Part shown: one piece after another, positions 11,584 to 26,300 of the stretch
Numbering within the stretch: position 1 is the stretch's first letter
How the letters are laid out: every line of letters starts with the position of its first letter
Assembly: GCA_964057225.1 (NCBI GenBank)
Contig: OZ059894.1
Span: 4,588,001 to 4,652,000, forward strand
DNA from: Auanema rhodensis
Lineage: Eukaryota > Nematoda > Chromadorea > Rhabditida > Rhabditidae
DNA: 64,000 bases
Reading direction: 5' to 3'
Position numbers and translations under genes: made by a program
Notes under the pieces: generated by a model
The model's database searches: none
Seen by the model: only the letters and a program-made list of their open reading frames with translations
Told to the model about the DNA's origin: nothing

Positions 11584-12987
11584 AGCAATGTTGAGTGTAC
11601 ATGGAAACTCAACATACACTAATGCATCATTTTTCAAACGATCATAACTAATTTTTGTATTAAGCTTTTCTCAATGTAGTATAGTGCATTCGATCCGGAT
11701 TTTTAAGCTGCGTCGATCTGTGTTATCAGATTTGCGCTAGCTTAAAAATGCACCGAGATATCAACTGATATAAGTTCACACTTATATCCTCGATTTTCAC
11801 CCTGAAGAATTAATTTTTTCGTTGAATAACATTGTCCATCGTCTTTGCCTTGAAAAAAGGAATCTGAAAACATCTACTTTTTGCTAAATTATTTTGAAAT
11901 TTTTCGAAAAAATTTTTGTCAAAATGTTTTTGGAAGCAATGTTGAGTGTACATGGAAACTCAACATACACTAATGCATCATTTTTCAAACGATCATAACT
12001 AATTTTTGTATTAAGCTTTTCTCAATGTAGTATAGTGCATTCGATGCGGATTTTTAAGCTGCGTCGATCTGTGTTATCAGATTTGCGCTAGCTTAAAAAT
12101 GCACCGAGATATCAACTGATATAAGTTCACACTTATATCCTCGATTTTCACCCTGAAGAATTAATTTTTTCGTTGAATAACATCGTCCATCGTCTTTGCC
12201 TTGAAAAATGGAATCTAAAAACATCTACTTTTTGCTAAATTATTTTGAAATTTTTCGAAAAAATTTTTGTCAAAATGTTTTTGGAAGCAATGTTGAGTGT
12301 ACATGGAAACTCAACATACACTAATGCATCATTTTTCAAACGATCATAACTAATTTTTGTATTAAGCTTTTCTCAATGTAGTATAGTGCATTCGATGCGG
12401 ATTTTTAAGCTGCGTCGATCTGTGTTATCAGATTTGCGCTAGCTTAAAAATGCACCGAGATATCAACTGATATAAGTTCACACTTATATCCTCGATTTTC
12501 ACCCTGAAGAATTAATTTTTTCGTTGAATAACATTGTCCATCGTCTTTGCCTTGAAAAAAGGAATCTGAAAACATCTACTTTTTGCTAAATTATTTTGAA
12601 ATTTTTCGAAAAAATTTTTGTCAAAATGTTTTTGGAAGCAATGTTGAGTGTACATGGAAACTCAACATACACTAATGCATCATTTTTCAAACGATCATAA
12701 CTAATTTTTGTATTAAGCTTTTCTCAATGTAGTATAGTGCATTCGATGCGGATTTTTAAGCTGCGTCGATCTGTGTTATCAGATTTGCGCTAGCTTAAAA
12801 ATGCACCGAGATATCAACTGATATAAGTTCACACTTATATCCTCGATTTTCACCCTGAAGAATTAATTTTTTCGTTGAATAACATCGTCCATCGTCTTTG
12901 CCTTGAAAAATGGAATCTAAAAACATCTACTTTTTGCTAAATTATTTTGAAATTTTTCGAAAAAATTTTTGTCAAAATGTTTTTGGA
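11584..12987 (+). repeat. Two 702-bp dimers in tandem
   Basis: Both dimers consist of an AAAAAAGG/CTGAAAAC monomer followed by a GCTTTT/CATCG/AAAAATGG monomer (11584-12285, 12286-12987). The first units differ at GATCCGG against GATGCGG. A related pairing also occurs at 10531-11232. Confidence 0.65.
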
Positions 12988-15900
12988 AGCAATGTTGAGT
13001 GTACATGGAAACTCAACATACACTAATGCATCATTTTTCAAACGATCATAACTAATTTTTGTATTAAGCGTTTCTCAATGTAGTATAGTGCATTCGATGC
13101 GGATTTTTAAGCTGCGTCGATCTGTGTTATCAGATTTGCGCTAGCTTAAAAATGCACCGAGATATCAACTGATATAAGTTCACACTTATATCCTCGATTT
13201 TCACCCTGAAGAATTAATTTTTTCGTTGAATAACATTGTCCATCGTCTTTGCCTTGAAAAATGAAATCTAAAAACATCTACTTTTTGCTAAATTATTTTG
13301 AAATTTTTCGAAAAAATTTTTGTCAAAATGTTTTTGGAAGCAATGTTGAGTGTACATGGAAACTCAACATACACTAATGCATCATTTTTCAAACGATCAT
13401 AACTAATTTTTGTATTAAGCGTTTCTCAATGTAGTATAGTGCATTCGATGCGGATTTTTAAGCTGCGTCGATCTGTGTTATCAGATTTGCGCTAGCTTAA
13501 AAATGCACCGAGATATCAACTGATATAAGTTCACACTTACATCCTCGATTTTCACCCTGAAGAATTAATTTTTTCGTTGAATAACATTGTCCATCGTCTT
13601 TGCCTTGAAAAATGGAATCTAAAAACATCTACTTTTTGCTGAATTATCTTGAAATTTTTCGAAAAAATTTTTGTCAAAATGTTTTTGGAAGCAATGTTGA
13701 GTGTACATGGAAACTCAACTTACACTAATGCATCATTTTTCAAACGATCATAACTAATTTTTGTATTAAGCGTTTCTCAATGTAGTATAGTGCATTCGAT
13801 GCGGATGTTCAAGCTGCGTCGATCTGTGTTATCAGATTTGCGCTAGCTTAAAAATGCACCGAGATATCAACTTTTATAAGTTCACACTTATATCCTCGAT
13901 TTTCACCCTGAAGAATTTATTTTTTCGTTGAATAACATTGTCCATCGTCTTTGCCTTGAAAAATGGAATCTAAAAACATCTACTTTTTGCTGAATTATTT
14001 TGAAATTTTTCGAAAAAATTTTTGTCAAAATGTTTTTGGAAGCAATGTTGAGTGTACATGGAAACTCAACATACACTAATGCATCATTTTTCAAACGATC
14101 ATAACTAATTTTTGTATCAAGTGTTTCTCAATGTAGTATAGTGCATTCGATGCGGATTTTTAAGCTGCGTCGATCTGTGTTATCAGATTTGCGCTAGCTT
14201 AAAAATGCACCGAGATATCAACTGATATAAGTTCACACTTATATCCTCGATTTTCACCCTGAAGAATTAATTTTTTCGTTGAATAACATTGTCCATCGTC
14301 TTTGCCTTGAAAAATGAAATCTAAAAACATCTACTTTTTGCTAAATTATTTTGAAATTTTTCGAAAAAATTTTTGTCAAAATGTTTTTGGAAGCAATGTT
14401 GAGTGTACATGGAAACTCAACATACACTAATGCATCATTTTTCAAACGATCATAACTAATTTTTGTATTAAGCGTTTCTCAATGTAGTATAGTGCATTCG
14501 ATGCGGATTTTTAAGCTGCGTCGATCTGTGTTATCAGATTTGCGCTAGCTTAAAAATGCACCGAGATATCAACTGATATAAGTTCACACTTACATCCTCG
14601 ATTTTCACCCTGAAGAATTAATTTTTTCGTTGAATAACATTGTCCATCGTCTTTGCCTTGAAAAATGGAATCTAAAAACATCTACTTTTTGCTGAATTAT
14701 CTTGAAATTTTTCGAAAAAATTTTTGTCAAAATGTTTTTGGAAGCAATGTTGAGTGTACATGGAAACTCAACTTACACTAATGCATCATTTTTCAAACGA
14801 TCATAACTAATTTTTGTATTAAGCGTTTCTCAATGTAGTATAGTGCATTCGATGCGGATGTTCAAGCTGCGTCGATCTGTGTTATCAGATTTGCGCTAGC
14901 TTAAAAATGCACCGAGATATCAACTTTTATAAGTTCACACTTATATCCTCGATTTTCACCCTGAAGAATTTATTTTTTCGTTGAATAACATTGTCCATCG
15001 TCTTTGCCTTGAAAAATGGAATCTAAAAACATCTACTTTTTGCTGAATTATTTTGAAATTTTTCGAAAAAATTTTTGTCAAAATGTTTTTGGAAGCAATG
15101 TTGAGTGTACATGGAAACTCAACATACACTAATGCATCATTTTTCAAACGATCATAACTAATTTTTGTATCAAGTGTTTCTCAATGTAGTATAGTGCATT
15201 CGATGCGGATTTTTAAGCTGCGTCGATCTGTGTTATCAGATTTGCGCTAGCTTAAAAATGCACCGAGATATCAACTGATATAAGTTCACACTTATATCCT
15301 CGATTTTCACCCTGAAGAATTAATTTTTTCGTTGAATAACATTGTCCATCGTCTTTGCCTTGAAAAATGGAATCTAAAAACATCTACTTTTTGCTGAATT
15401 ATCTTGAAATTTTTCGAAAAAATTTTTGTCAAAATGTTTTTGGAAGCAATGTTGAGTGTACATGGAAACTCAACATACACTAATGCATCATTTTTCAAAC
15501 GATCATAACTAATTTTTGTATCAAGTGTTTCTCAATGTAATATAGTGCATTCGATGCGGATTTTTAAGCTGCGTCGATCTGTGTTATCAGATTTGCGCTA
15601 GCTTAAAAATGCACCGAGATATCAACTGATATAAGTTCACACTTATATCCTCGATTTTCACCCTGAAGAATTAATTTTTTCGTTGAATAACATTGTCCAT
15701 CGTCTTTGCCTTGAAAAATGGAATCTAAAAACATCTACTTTTTGCTAAATTATTTTGAAATTTTTCGAAAAAATTTTTGTCAAAATGTTTTTGGAAGCAA
15801 TGTTGAGTGTACATGGAAACTCAACATACACTAATGCATCATTTTTCAAACGATCATAACTAATTTTTGTATTAAGCGTTTCTCAATGTAGTATAGTGCA

Positions 15901-18900
15901 TTCGATGCGGATTTTTAAGCTGCGTCGATCTGTGTTATCAGATTTGCGCTAGCTTAAAAATGCACCGAGATATCAACTGATATAAGTTCACACTTATATC
16001 CTCGATTTTCACCCTGAAGAAATAATTTTTTCGTTGAATAACATTGTCCATCGTCTTTGCCTTGAAAAAAGGAATCTAAAAACATCTACTTTTTGCTAAA
16101 TTATTTTGAAATTTTTCGAAAAAATTTTTGTCAAAATGTTTTTGGAAGCAATGTTGAGTGTACATGGAAACTCAACATACACTAATGCATCATTTTTCAA
16201 ACGATCATAACTAATTTTTGTATCAAGTGTTTCTCAATGTAATATAGTGCATTCGATGCGGATTTTTAAGCTGCGTCGATCTGTGTTATCAGATTTGCGC
16301 TAGCTTAAAAATGCACTGAGATATCAACTGATATAAGTTCACACTTATATCCTCGATTTTCACCCTGAAGAATTAATTTTTTCGTTGAATAACATTGTCC
16401 ATCGTCTTTGCCTTGAAAAATGGAATCTAAAAACATCTACTTTTTGCTAAATTATTTTGAAATTTTTCGAAAAAATTTTTGTCAAAATGTTTTTGGAAGC
16501 AATGTTGAGTGTACATGGAAACTCAACATACACTAATGCATCATTTTTCAAACGATCATAACTAAATTTTGTATTAAGCGTTTCTCAATGTAGTATAGTG
16601 CATTCGATGCGGATTTTTAAGCTGCGTCGATCTGTGTTATCAGATTTGCGCTAGCTTAAAAATGCACCGAGATATCAACTGATATAAGTTCACACTTATA
16701 TCCTCGATGTTCACCCTGAAGAATTAATTTTTTCGTTGAATAACATTGTCCATCGTCTTTGCCTTGAAAAATGAAATTTAAAAACATCTACTTTTTGCTA
16801 AATTATTTTGAAATTTTTCGAAAAAATTTTTGTCAAAATGTTTTTGGAAGCAATGTTGAGTGTACATGGAAACTCAACATACACTAATGCATCATTTTTC
16901 AAACGATCATAACTAATTTTTGTATTAAGCGTTTCTCAATGTAGTATAGTGCATTCGATGCGGATTTTTAAGCTGCGTCGATCTGTGTTATCAGATTTGC
17001 GCTAGCTTAAAAATGCACCGAGATATCAACTGATATAAGTTCACACTTACATCCTCGATTTTCACCCTGAAGAATTAATTTTTTCGTTGAATAACATTGT
17101 CCATCGTCTTTGCCTTGAAAAATGGAATCTAAAAACATCTACTTTTTGCTGAATTATCTTGAAATTTTTCGAAAAAATTTTTGTCAAAATGTTTTTGGAA
17201 GCAATGTTGAGTGTACATGGAAACTCAACTTACACTAATGCATCATTTTTCAAACGATCATAACTAATTTTTGTATTAAGCGTTTCTCAATGTAGTATAG
17301 TGCATTCGATGCGGATGTTCAAGCTGCGTCGATCTGTGTTATCAGATTTGCGCTAGCTTAAAAATGCACCGAGATATCAACTTTTATAAGTTCACACTTA
17401 TATCCTCGATTTTCACCCTGAAGAATTTATTTTTTCGTTGAATAACATTGTCCATCATCTTTGCCTTGAAAAATGGAATCTAAAAACATCTACTTTTTGC
17501 TGAATTATTTTGAAATTTTTCGAAAAAATTTTTGTCAAAATGTTTTTGGAAGCAATGTTGAGTGTACATGGAAACTCAACATACACTAATGCATCATTTT
17601 TCAAACGATCATAACTAATTTTTGTATCAAGTGTTTCTCAATGTAGTATAGTGCATTCGATGCGGATTTTTAAGCTGCGTCGATCTGTGTTATCAGATTT
17701 GCGCTAGCTTAAAAATGCACCGAGATATCAACTGATATAAGTTCACACTTATATCCTCGATTTTCACCCTGAAGAATTAATTTTTTCGTTGAATAACATT
17801 GTCCATCGTCTTTGCCTTGAAAAATGGAATCTAAAAACATCTACTTTTTGCTGAATTATCTTGAAATTTTTCGAAAAAATTTTTGTCAAAATGTTTTTGG
17901 AAGCAATGTTGAGTGTACATGGAAACTCAACATACACTAATGCATCATTTTTCAAACGATCATAACTAATTTTTGTATCAAGTGTTTCTCAATGTAATAT
18001 AGTGCATTCGATGCGGATTTTTAAGCTGCGTCGATCTGTGTTATCAGATTTGCGCTAGCTTAAAAATGCACCGAGATATCAACTGATATAAGTTCACACT
18101 TATATCCTCGATTTTCACCCTGAAGAATTAATTTTTTCGTTGAATAACATTGTCCATCGTCTTTGCCTTGAAAAATGGAATCTAAAAACATCTACTTTTT
18201 GCTAAATTATTTTGAAATTTTTCGAAAAAATTTTTGTCAAAATGTTTTTGGAAGCAATGTTGAGTGTACATGGAAACTCAACATACACTAATGCATCATT
18301 TTTCAAACGATCATAACTAATTTTTGTATTAAGCGTTTCTCAATGTAGTATAGTGCATTCGATGCGGATTTTTAAGCTCCGTCGATCTGTGTTATCAGAT
18401 TTGCGCTAGCTTAAAAATGCACCGAGATATCAACTGATATAAGTTCACACTTATATCCTCGATTTTCACCCTGAAGAAATAATTTTTTCGTTGAATAACA
18501 TTGTCCATCGTCTTTGCCTTGAAAAAAGGAATCTAAAAACATCTACTTTTTGCTAAATTATTTTGAAATTTTTCGAAAAAATTTTTGTCAAAATGTTTTT
18601 GGAAGCAATGTTGAGTGTACATGGAAACTCAACATACACTAATGCATCATTTTTCAAACGATCATAACTAATTTTTGTATCAAGTGTTTCTCAATGTAAT
18701 ATAGTGCATTCGATGCGGATTTTTAAGCTGCGTCGATCTGTGTTATCAGATTTGCGCTAGCTTAAAAATGCACTGAGATATCAACTGATATAAGTTCACA
18801 CTTATATCCTCGATTTTCACCCTGAAGAATTAATTTTTTCGTTGAATAACTTTGTCCATCGTCTTTGCCTTGAAAAATGGAATCTAAAAACATCTACTTT

Positions 18901-18954
18901 TTGCTAAATTATTTTGAAATTTTTCGAAAAAATTTTTGTCAAAATGTTTTTGGA
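12988..18954 (+). repeat. Subfamily domain B (monomers 38-54)
   Basis: Defined by GTATCAAGTG (C82T) often with GTAATATAG (G95A), GCTGAATT (A303G), TTACATCC (T202C), AAAAATGAAAT (G277A), AACTTACAC (A31T) and the GATGTTCAAG variant of dyad 2. These are almost absent elsewhere, except for a patch in the monomers at 22816-23517. All copies are 351 bp. A303G abolishes a minus-strand TAG at 301-303, which is why short fortuitous open frames appear here. Confidence 0.75.
14392..16497 (+). repeat. 6-monomer block repeated at 16849-18954 (period 2457 bp)
   Basis: Monomers 42-47 and 49-54 share the same order: TTACATCC/GCTGAATT; AACTTAC/GATGTTCAAG/CTTTTATAAG; CAAGTG/GCTGAATT; CAAGTG/GTAATATAG; GTATTAAG/GAAATAAT; CAAGTG/GTAATATAG/GCACTGAG. 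The offset is seven monomers. The distal copy has private changes, including CCATCATC near 17457, AAGCTCCG near 18378 and TAACTTTG near 18850. Monomers 39-40 (13339-14040) are a third copy of the first two units. Confidence 0.75.
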
Positions 18955-20358
18955 AGCAATGTTGAGTGTACATGGAAACTCAACATACACTAATGCATCA
19001 TTTTTCAAACGATCATAACTAATTTTTGTATTAAGCGTTTCTCAATGTAGTATAGTGCATTCGATGCGGATTTTTAAGCTGCGTCGATCTGTGTTATCAG
19101 ATTTGCGCTAGCTTAAAAATGCACCGAGATATCAACTGATATAAGTTCACACTTATATCCTCGATTTTCACCCTGAAGAAATAATTTTTTCGTTGAATAA
19201 CATTGTCCATCGTCTTTGCCTTGAAAAAAGGAATCTAAAAACATCTACTTTTTGCTAAATTATTTTGAAATTTTTCGAAAAAATTTTTGTCAAAATGTTT
19301 TTGGAAGCAATGTTGAGTGTACATGGAAACTCAACATACACTAATGCATCATTTTTCAAACGATTATAACTAATTTTTGTATCAAGCGTTTCTCAATGTA
19401 GTATAGTGCATTCGATGCGGATTTTCAAGCTGCGTCGATCTGTGTTATCAGATTTGCGCTAGCTTAAAAATGCACCGAGATATCAACTGATATAAGTTCA
19501 CACTTATATCCTCGATTTTCACCCTGAAGAATTAATTTTTTCGTTGAATAACATTGTCCATCGTCTTTGCCTTGAAAAATGGAATCTAAAAACATCTACT
19601 TTTTGCTAAATTATTTTGAAATTTTTCGAAAAAATTTTTGTCAAAATGTTTTTGGAAGCAATGTTGAGTGTACATGGAAACTCAACATACACTAATGCAT
19701 CATTTTTCAAACAATCATAACTAATTTTTGTATTAAGCGTTTCTCAATGTAGTATAGTGCATTCGATGCGGATTTTTAAGCTGCGTCGATCTGTGTTATC
19801 AGATTTGCGCTAGCTTAAAAATGCACCGAGATATCAACTGATATAAGTTCACACTTATATCCTCGATTTTCACCCTGAAGAAATAATTTTTTCGTTGAAT
19901 AACATTGTCCATCGTTTTTGCCTTGAAAAAAGGAATCTAAAAACATCTACTTTTTGCTAAATTATTTTGAAATTTTTCGAAAAAATTTTTGTCAAAATGT
20001 TTTTGGAAGCAATGTTGAGTGTACATGGAAACTCAACATACACTAATGCATCATTTTTCAAACGATTATAACTAATTTTTGTATCAAGCGTTTCTTAATG
20101 TAGTATAGTGCATTCGATCCGGATTTTTAAGCTGCGTCGATCTGTGTTATCAGATTTGCGCTAGCTTAAAAATGCACCGAGATATCAACTGATATAAGTT
20201 CACACTTATATCCTCGATTTTCACCCTGAAGAATTAATTTTTTCGTTGAATAACATTGTCCATCGTCTTTGCCTTGAAAAATGGAATCTAAAAACATCTA
20301 CTTTTTGCTAAATTATTTTGAAATTTTTCGAAAAAATTTTTGTCAAAATGTTTTTGGA
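18955..20358 (+). repeat. 4-monomer block repeated at 23518-24921
   Basis: The order GAAATAAT/AAAAAAGG; CGATTATA; CAAACAATC with CATCGTTTTTG; CGATTATA with GATCCGG recurs at an offset of 4563 bp (13 monomers). Both copies carry the rare CATCGTTTTTG and CAAACAATC states, which argues for common descent. Differences include ATTTCGAAATT near 23829, TTTTCAAG near 19425, and ACTGAGATA near 24755. Confidence 0.7.
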
Positions 20359-23300
20359 AGCAATGTTGAGTGTACATGGAAACTCAACATACACTAATGC
20401 ATCATTTTTCAAACGATCATAACTAATTTTTGTATTAAGCGTTTCTCAATGTAGTATAGTGCATTCGATGCGGATTTTTAAGCTGCGTCGATCTGTGTTA
20501 TCAGATTTGCGCTAGCTTAAAAATGCACCCAGATATCAACTGATATAAGTTCACACTTATATCCTCGATTTTCACCCTGAAGAAATAATTTTTTCGTTGA
20601 ATAACATTGTCCATCGTCTTTGCCTTGAAAAAAGGAATCTAAAAACATCTACTTTTTGCTAAATTATTTTGAAATTTTTCGAAAAAATTTTTGTCAAAAT
20701 GTTTTTGGAAGCAATGTTGAGTGTACATGGAAACTCAACATACACTAATGCATCATTTTTCAAACGATTATAACTAATTTTTGTATCAAGCGTTTCTCAA
20801 TGTAGTATAGTGCATTCGATGCGGATTTTTAAGCTGCGTCGATCTGTGTTATCAGATTTGCGCTAGCTTAAAAATGCACCGAGATATCAACTGATATAAG
20901 TTCACACTTATATCCTCGATTTTCACCCTGAAGAATTAATTTTTTCGTTGAATAACATTGTCCATCGTCTTTGCCTTGAAAAATGGAATCTAAAAACATC
21001 TACTTTTTGCTAAATTATTTTGAAATTTTTCGAAAAAATTTTTGTCAAAATGTTTTTGGAAGCAATGTTGAGTGTACATGGAAACTCAACATACACTAAT
21101 GCATCATTTTTCAAACGATCATAACTAATTTTTGTATTAAGCGTTTCTCAATGTAGTATAGTGCATTCGATGCGGATTTTTAAGCTGCGTCGATCTGTGT
21201 TATCAGATTTGCGCTAGCTTAAAAATGCACCGAGATATCAACTGATATAAGTTCACACTTATATCCTCGATTTTCACCCTGAAGAAATAATTTTTTCGTT
21301 GAATAACATTGTCCATCGTCTTTGCCTTGAAAAAAGGAATCTAAAAACATCTACTTTTTGCTAAATTATTTTGAAATTTTTCGAAAAAATTTTTGTCAAA
21401 ATGTTTTTGGAAGCAATGTTGAGTGTACATGGAAACTCAACATACACTAATGCATCATTTTTCAAACGATTATAACTAATTTTTGTATCAAGCGTTTCTC
21501 AATGTAGTATAGTGCATTCGATGCGGATTTTTAAGCTGCGTCGATCTGTGTTATCAGATTTGCGCTAGCTTAAAAATGCACCGAGATATCAACTGATATA
21601 AGTTCACACTTATATCCTCGATTTTCACCCTGAAGAATTAATTTTTTCGTTGAATAACATTGTCCATCGTCTTTGCCTTGAAAAATGGAATCTAAAAACA
21701 TCTACTTTTTGCTAAATTATTTTGAAATTTTTCGAAAAAATTTTTGTCAAAATGTTTTTGGAAGCAATGTTGAGTGTACATGGAAACTCAACATACACTA
21801 ATGCATCATTTTTCAAACAATCATAACTAATTTTTGTATTAAGCGTTTCTCAATGTAGTATAGTGCATTCGATGCGGATTTTTAAGCTGCGTCGATCTGT
21901 GTTATCAGATTTGCGCTAGCTTAAAAATGCACCGAGATATCAACTGATATAAGTTCACACTTATATCCTCGATTTTCACCCTGAAGAATTGATTTTTTCG
22001 TTGAATAACATTGTCCATCGTCTTTGCCTTGAAAAATGGAATCTAAAAACATCTACTTTTTGCTAAATTATTTTGAAATTTTTCGAAAAAATTTTTGTCA
22101 AAATGTTTTTGGAAGCAATGTTGAGTGTACATGGAAACTCAACATACACTAATGCATCATTTTTCAAACGATCATAACTAATTTTTGTATCAAGCGTTTC
22201 TTAATGTAGTATAGTGCATTCGATCCGGATTTTTAAGCTGCGTCGATCTGTGTTATCAGATTTGCGCTAGCTTAAAAATGCACCGAGATATCAACTGATA
22301 TAAGTTCACACTTATATCCTCGATTTTCACCCTGAAGAATTAATTTTTTCGTTGAATAACATTGTCCATCGTCTTTGCCTTGAAAAATGGAATCTAAAAA
22401 CATCTACTTTTTGCTAAATTATTTTGAAATTTTTCGAAAAAATTTTTGTCAAAATGTTTTTGGAAGCAATGTTGAGTGTACATGGAAACTCAACATACAC
22501 TAATGCATCATTTTTCAAACGATCATAACTAATTTTTGTATCAAGCGTTTCTTAATGTAGTATAGTGCATTCGATCCGGATTTTTAAGCTGCGTCGATCT
22601 GTGTTATCAGATTTGCGCTAGCTTAAAAATGCACCGAGATATCAACTGAGATAAGTTCACACTTATATCCTCGATTTTCACCCTGAAGAATTAATTTTTT
22701 CGTTGAATAACATTGTCCATCGTCTTTGCCTTGAAAAATGGAATCTAAAAACATCTACTTTTTGCTAAATTATTTTGAAATTTTTCGAAAAAATTTTTGT
22801 CAAAATGTTTTTGGAAGCAATGTTGAGTGTACATGGAAACTCAACATACACTAATGCATCATTTTTCAAACGATCATGACTAATTTTTGTATCAAGCGTT
22901 TCTTAATGTAGTATAGTGCATTCGATCCGGATTTTTAAGCTGCGTCGATCTGTGTTATCAGATTTGCGCTAGCTTAAAAATGCACCGAGATATCAACTGA
23001 TATAAGTTCACACTTATATCCTCGATTTTCACCCTGAAGAATTAATTTTTTCGTTGAATAACATTGTCCATCGTCTTTGCCTTGAAAAATGGAATCTAAA
23101 AACATCTACTTTTTGCTGAATTATCTTGAAATTTTTCGAAAAAATTTTTGTCAAAATGTTTTTGGAAGCAATGTTGAGTGTACATGGAAACTCAACATAC
23201 ACTAATGCATCATTTTTCAAACGATCATAACTAATTTTTGTATCAAGTGTTTCTCAATGTAATATAGTGCATTCGATGCGGATTTTTAAGCTGCGTCGAT

Positions 23301-26300
23301 CTGTGTTATCAGATTTGCGCTAGCTTAAAAATGCACCGAGATATCAACTGATATAAGTTCACACTTATATCCTCGATTTTCACCCTGAAGAATTAATTTT
23401 TTCGTTGAATAACATTGTCCATCGTCTTTGCCTTGAAAAATGGAATCTAAAAACATCTACTTTTTGCTAAATTATTTTGAAATTTTTCGAAAAAATTTTT
23501 GTCAAAATGTTTTTGGAAGCAATGTTGAGTGTACATGGAAACTCAACATACACTAATGCATCATTTTTCAAACGATCATAACTAATTTTTGTATTAAGCG
23601 TTTCTCAATGTAGTATAGTGCATTCGATGCGGATTTTTAAGCTGCGTCGATCTGTGTTATCAGATTTGCGCTAGCTTAAAAATGCACCGAGATATCAACT
23701 GATATAAGTTCACACTTATATCCTCGATTTTCACCCTGAAGAAATAATTTTTTCGTTGAATAACATTGTCCATCGTCTTTGCCTTGAAAAAAGGAATCTA
23801 AAAACATCTACTTTTTGCTAAATTATTTCGAAATTTTTCGAAAAAATTTTTGTCAAAATGTTTTTGGAAGCAATGTTGAGTGTACATGGAAACTCAACAT
23901 ACACTAATGCATCATTTTTCAAACGATTATAACTAATTTTTGTATCAAGCGTTTCTCAATGTAGTATAGTGCATTCGATGCGGATTTTTAAGCTGCGTCG
24001 ATCTGTGTTATCAGATTTGCGCTAGCTTAAAAATGCACCGAGATATCAACTGATATAAGTTCACACTTATATCCTCGATTTTCACCCTGAAGAATTAATT
24101 TTTTCGTTGAATAACATTGTCCATCGTCTTTGCCTTGAAAAATGGAATCTAAAAACATCTACTTTTTGCTAAATTATTTTGAAATTTTTCGAAAAAATTT
24201 TTGTCAAAATGTTTTTGGAAGCAATGTTGAGTGTACATGGAAACTCAACATACACTAATGCATCATTTTTCAAACAATCATAACTAATTTTTGTATTAAG
24301 CGTTTCTCAATGTAGTATAGTGCATTCGATGCGGATTTTTAAGCTGCGTCGATCTGTGTTATCAGATTTGCGCTAGCTTAAAAATGCACCGAGATATCAA
24401 CTGATATAAGTTCACACTTATATCCTCGATTTTCACCCTGAAGAAATAATTTTTTCGTTGAATAACATTGTCCATCGTTTTTGCCTTGAAAAAAGGAATC
24501 TAAAAACATCTACTTTTTGCTAAATTATTTTGAAATTTTTCGAAAAAATTTTTGTCAAAATGTTTTTGGAAGCAATGTTGAGTGTACATGGAAACTCAAC
24601 ATACACTAATGCATCATTTTTCAAACGATTATAACTAATTTTTGTATCAAGCGTTTCTTAATGTAGTATAGTGCATTCGATCCGGATTTTTAAGCTGCGT
24701 CGATCTGTGTTATCAGATTTGCGCTAGCTTAAAAATGCACCGAGATATCAACTGAGATAAGTTCACACTTATATCCTCGATTTTCACCCTGAAGAATTAA
24801 TTTTTTCGTTGAATAACATTGTCCATCGTCTTTGCCTTGAAAAATGGAATCTAAAAACATCTACTTTTTGCTAAATTATTTTGAAATTTTTCGAAAAAAT
24901 TTTTGTCAAAATGTTTTTGGAAGCAATGTTGAGTGTACATGGAAACTCAACATACACTAATGCATCATTTTTCAAACGATCATAACTAATTTTTGTATCA
25001 AGCGTTTCTTAATGTAGTATAGTGCATTCGATCCGGATTTTTAAGCTGCGTCGATCTGTGTTATCAGATTTGCGCTAGCTTAAAAATGCACCGAGATATC
25101 AACTGAGATAAGTTCACACTTATATCCTCGATTTTCACCCTGAAGAATTAATTTTTTCGTTGAATAACATTGTCCATCGTCTTTGCCTTGAAAAATGGAA
25201 TCTAAAAACATCTACTTTTTGCTAAATTATTTTGAAATTTTTCGAAAAAATTTTTGTCAAAATGTTTTTGGAAGCAATGTTGAGTGTACATGGAAACTCA
25301 ACATACACTAATGCATCATTTTTCAAACGATCATAACTAATTTTTGTATCAAGCGTTTCTTAATGTAGTATAGTGCATTCGATCCGGATTTTTAAGCTGC
25401 GTCGATCTGTGTTATCAGATTTGCGCTAGCTTAAAAATGCACCGAGATATCAACTGATATAAGTTCACACTTATATCCTCGATTTTCACCCTGAAGAATT
25501 AATTTTTTCGTTGAATAACATTGTCCATCGTCTTTGCCTTGAAAAATGGAATCTAAAAACATCTACTTTTTGCTAAATTATTTTGAAATTTTTCGAAAAA
25601 ATTTTTGTCAAAATGTTTTTGGAAACAATGTTGAGTGTACATGGAAACTCAACATACACTAATGCATCATTTTTCAAACGATCATAACTAATTTTTGTAT
25701 CAAGCGTTTCTTAATGTAGTATAGTGCATTCGATCCGGATTTTTAAGCTGCGTCGATCTGTGTTATCAGATTTGCGCTAGCTTAAAAATGCACCGAGATA
25801 TCAACTGATATAAGTTCACACTTATATCCTCGATTTTCACCCTGAAGAATTAATTTTTTCGTTGAATAACATTGTCCATCGTCTTTGCCTTGAAAAATGG
25901 AATCTAAAAACATCTACTTTTTGCTAAATTATTTTGAAATTTTTCGAAAAAATTTTTGTCAAAATGTTTTTGGAAGCAATGTTGAGTGTACATGGAAACT
26001 CAACATACACTAATGCATCATTTTTCAAACGATCATAACTAATTTTTGTATCAAGCGTTTCTTAATGTAGTATAGTGCATTCGATCCGGATTTTTAAGCT
26101 GCGTCGATCTGTGTTATCAGATTTGCGCTAGCTTAAAAATGCACCGAGATATCAACTGATATAAGTTCACACTTATATCCTCGATTTTCACCCTGAAAAA
26201 TTAATTTTTCCGTTGAATAACATTGTCCATCGTCTTTGCCTTGAAAAATGGAATCTAAAAACATCTACTTTTTGCTAAATTATTTTGAAATTTTTCGAAA

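Larger units (their letters stand above)
1..12987 (+). repeat. Subfamily domain A (monomers 1-37)
   Basis: Recognised by variants mostly confined here: C250 giving CATCGTCC (monomers at 1, 352, 3511, 3862, 5266, 7021, 10882, 11935, 12637), GTTTAGT at 7-13 with GCGTTTTTTAATG and GATCCGG (2458, 4564, 5968, 8074, 9127), TTGCAATTTTTCG near 313, TTCTACCTG or TTCAACCTG at 214-222, and CTGAAAAC in place of CTAAAAAC at 281-288. GTAACAAG linked to AACTTATT is also present. All copies are 351 bp. The domain is a patchwork of duplicated blocks listed separately. Confidence 0.75.

Noticed and set aside
13903-14094. 63-codon minus-strand open frame (identical translations at 14956-15147, 15307-15498, 17764-17955 and 23029-23220)
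   Set aside because: It is a fortuitous reading of the satellite. In ordinary monomers the frame is closed by a TAG at monomer positions 301-303; the A303G variant opens it. Other A303G copies are closed again by single changes: A31T makes TAA for the monomers at 13339, 14392 and 16849, and G258A makes TGA at 17200. There is no promoter, domain or sign of coding constraint, and the repeated identity only reflects copying of the same monomer.
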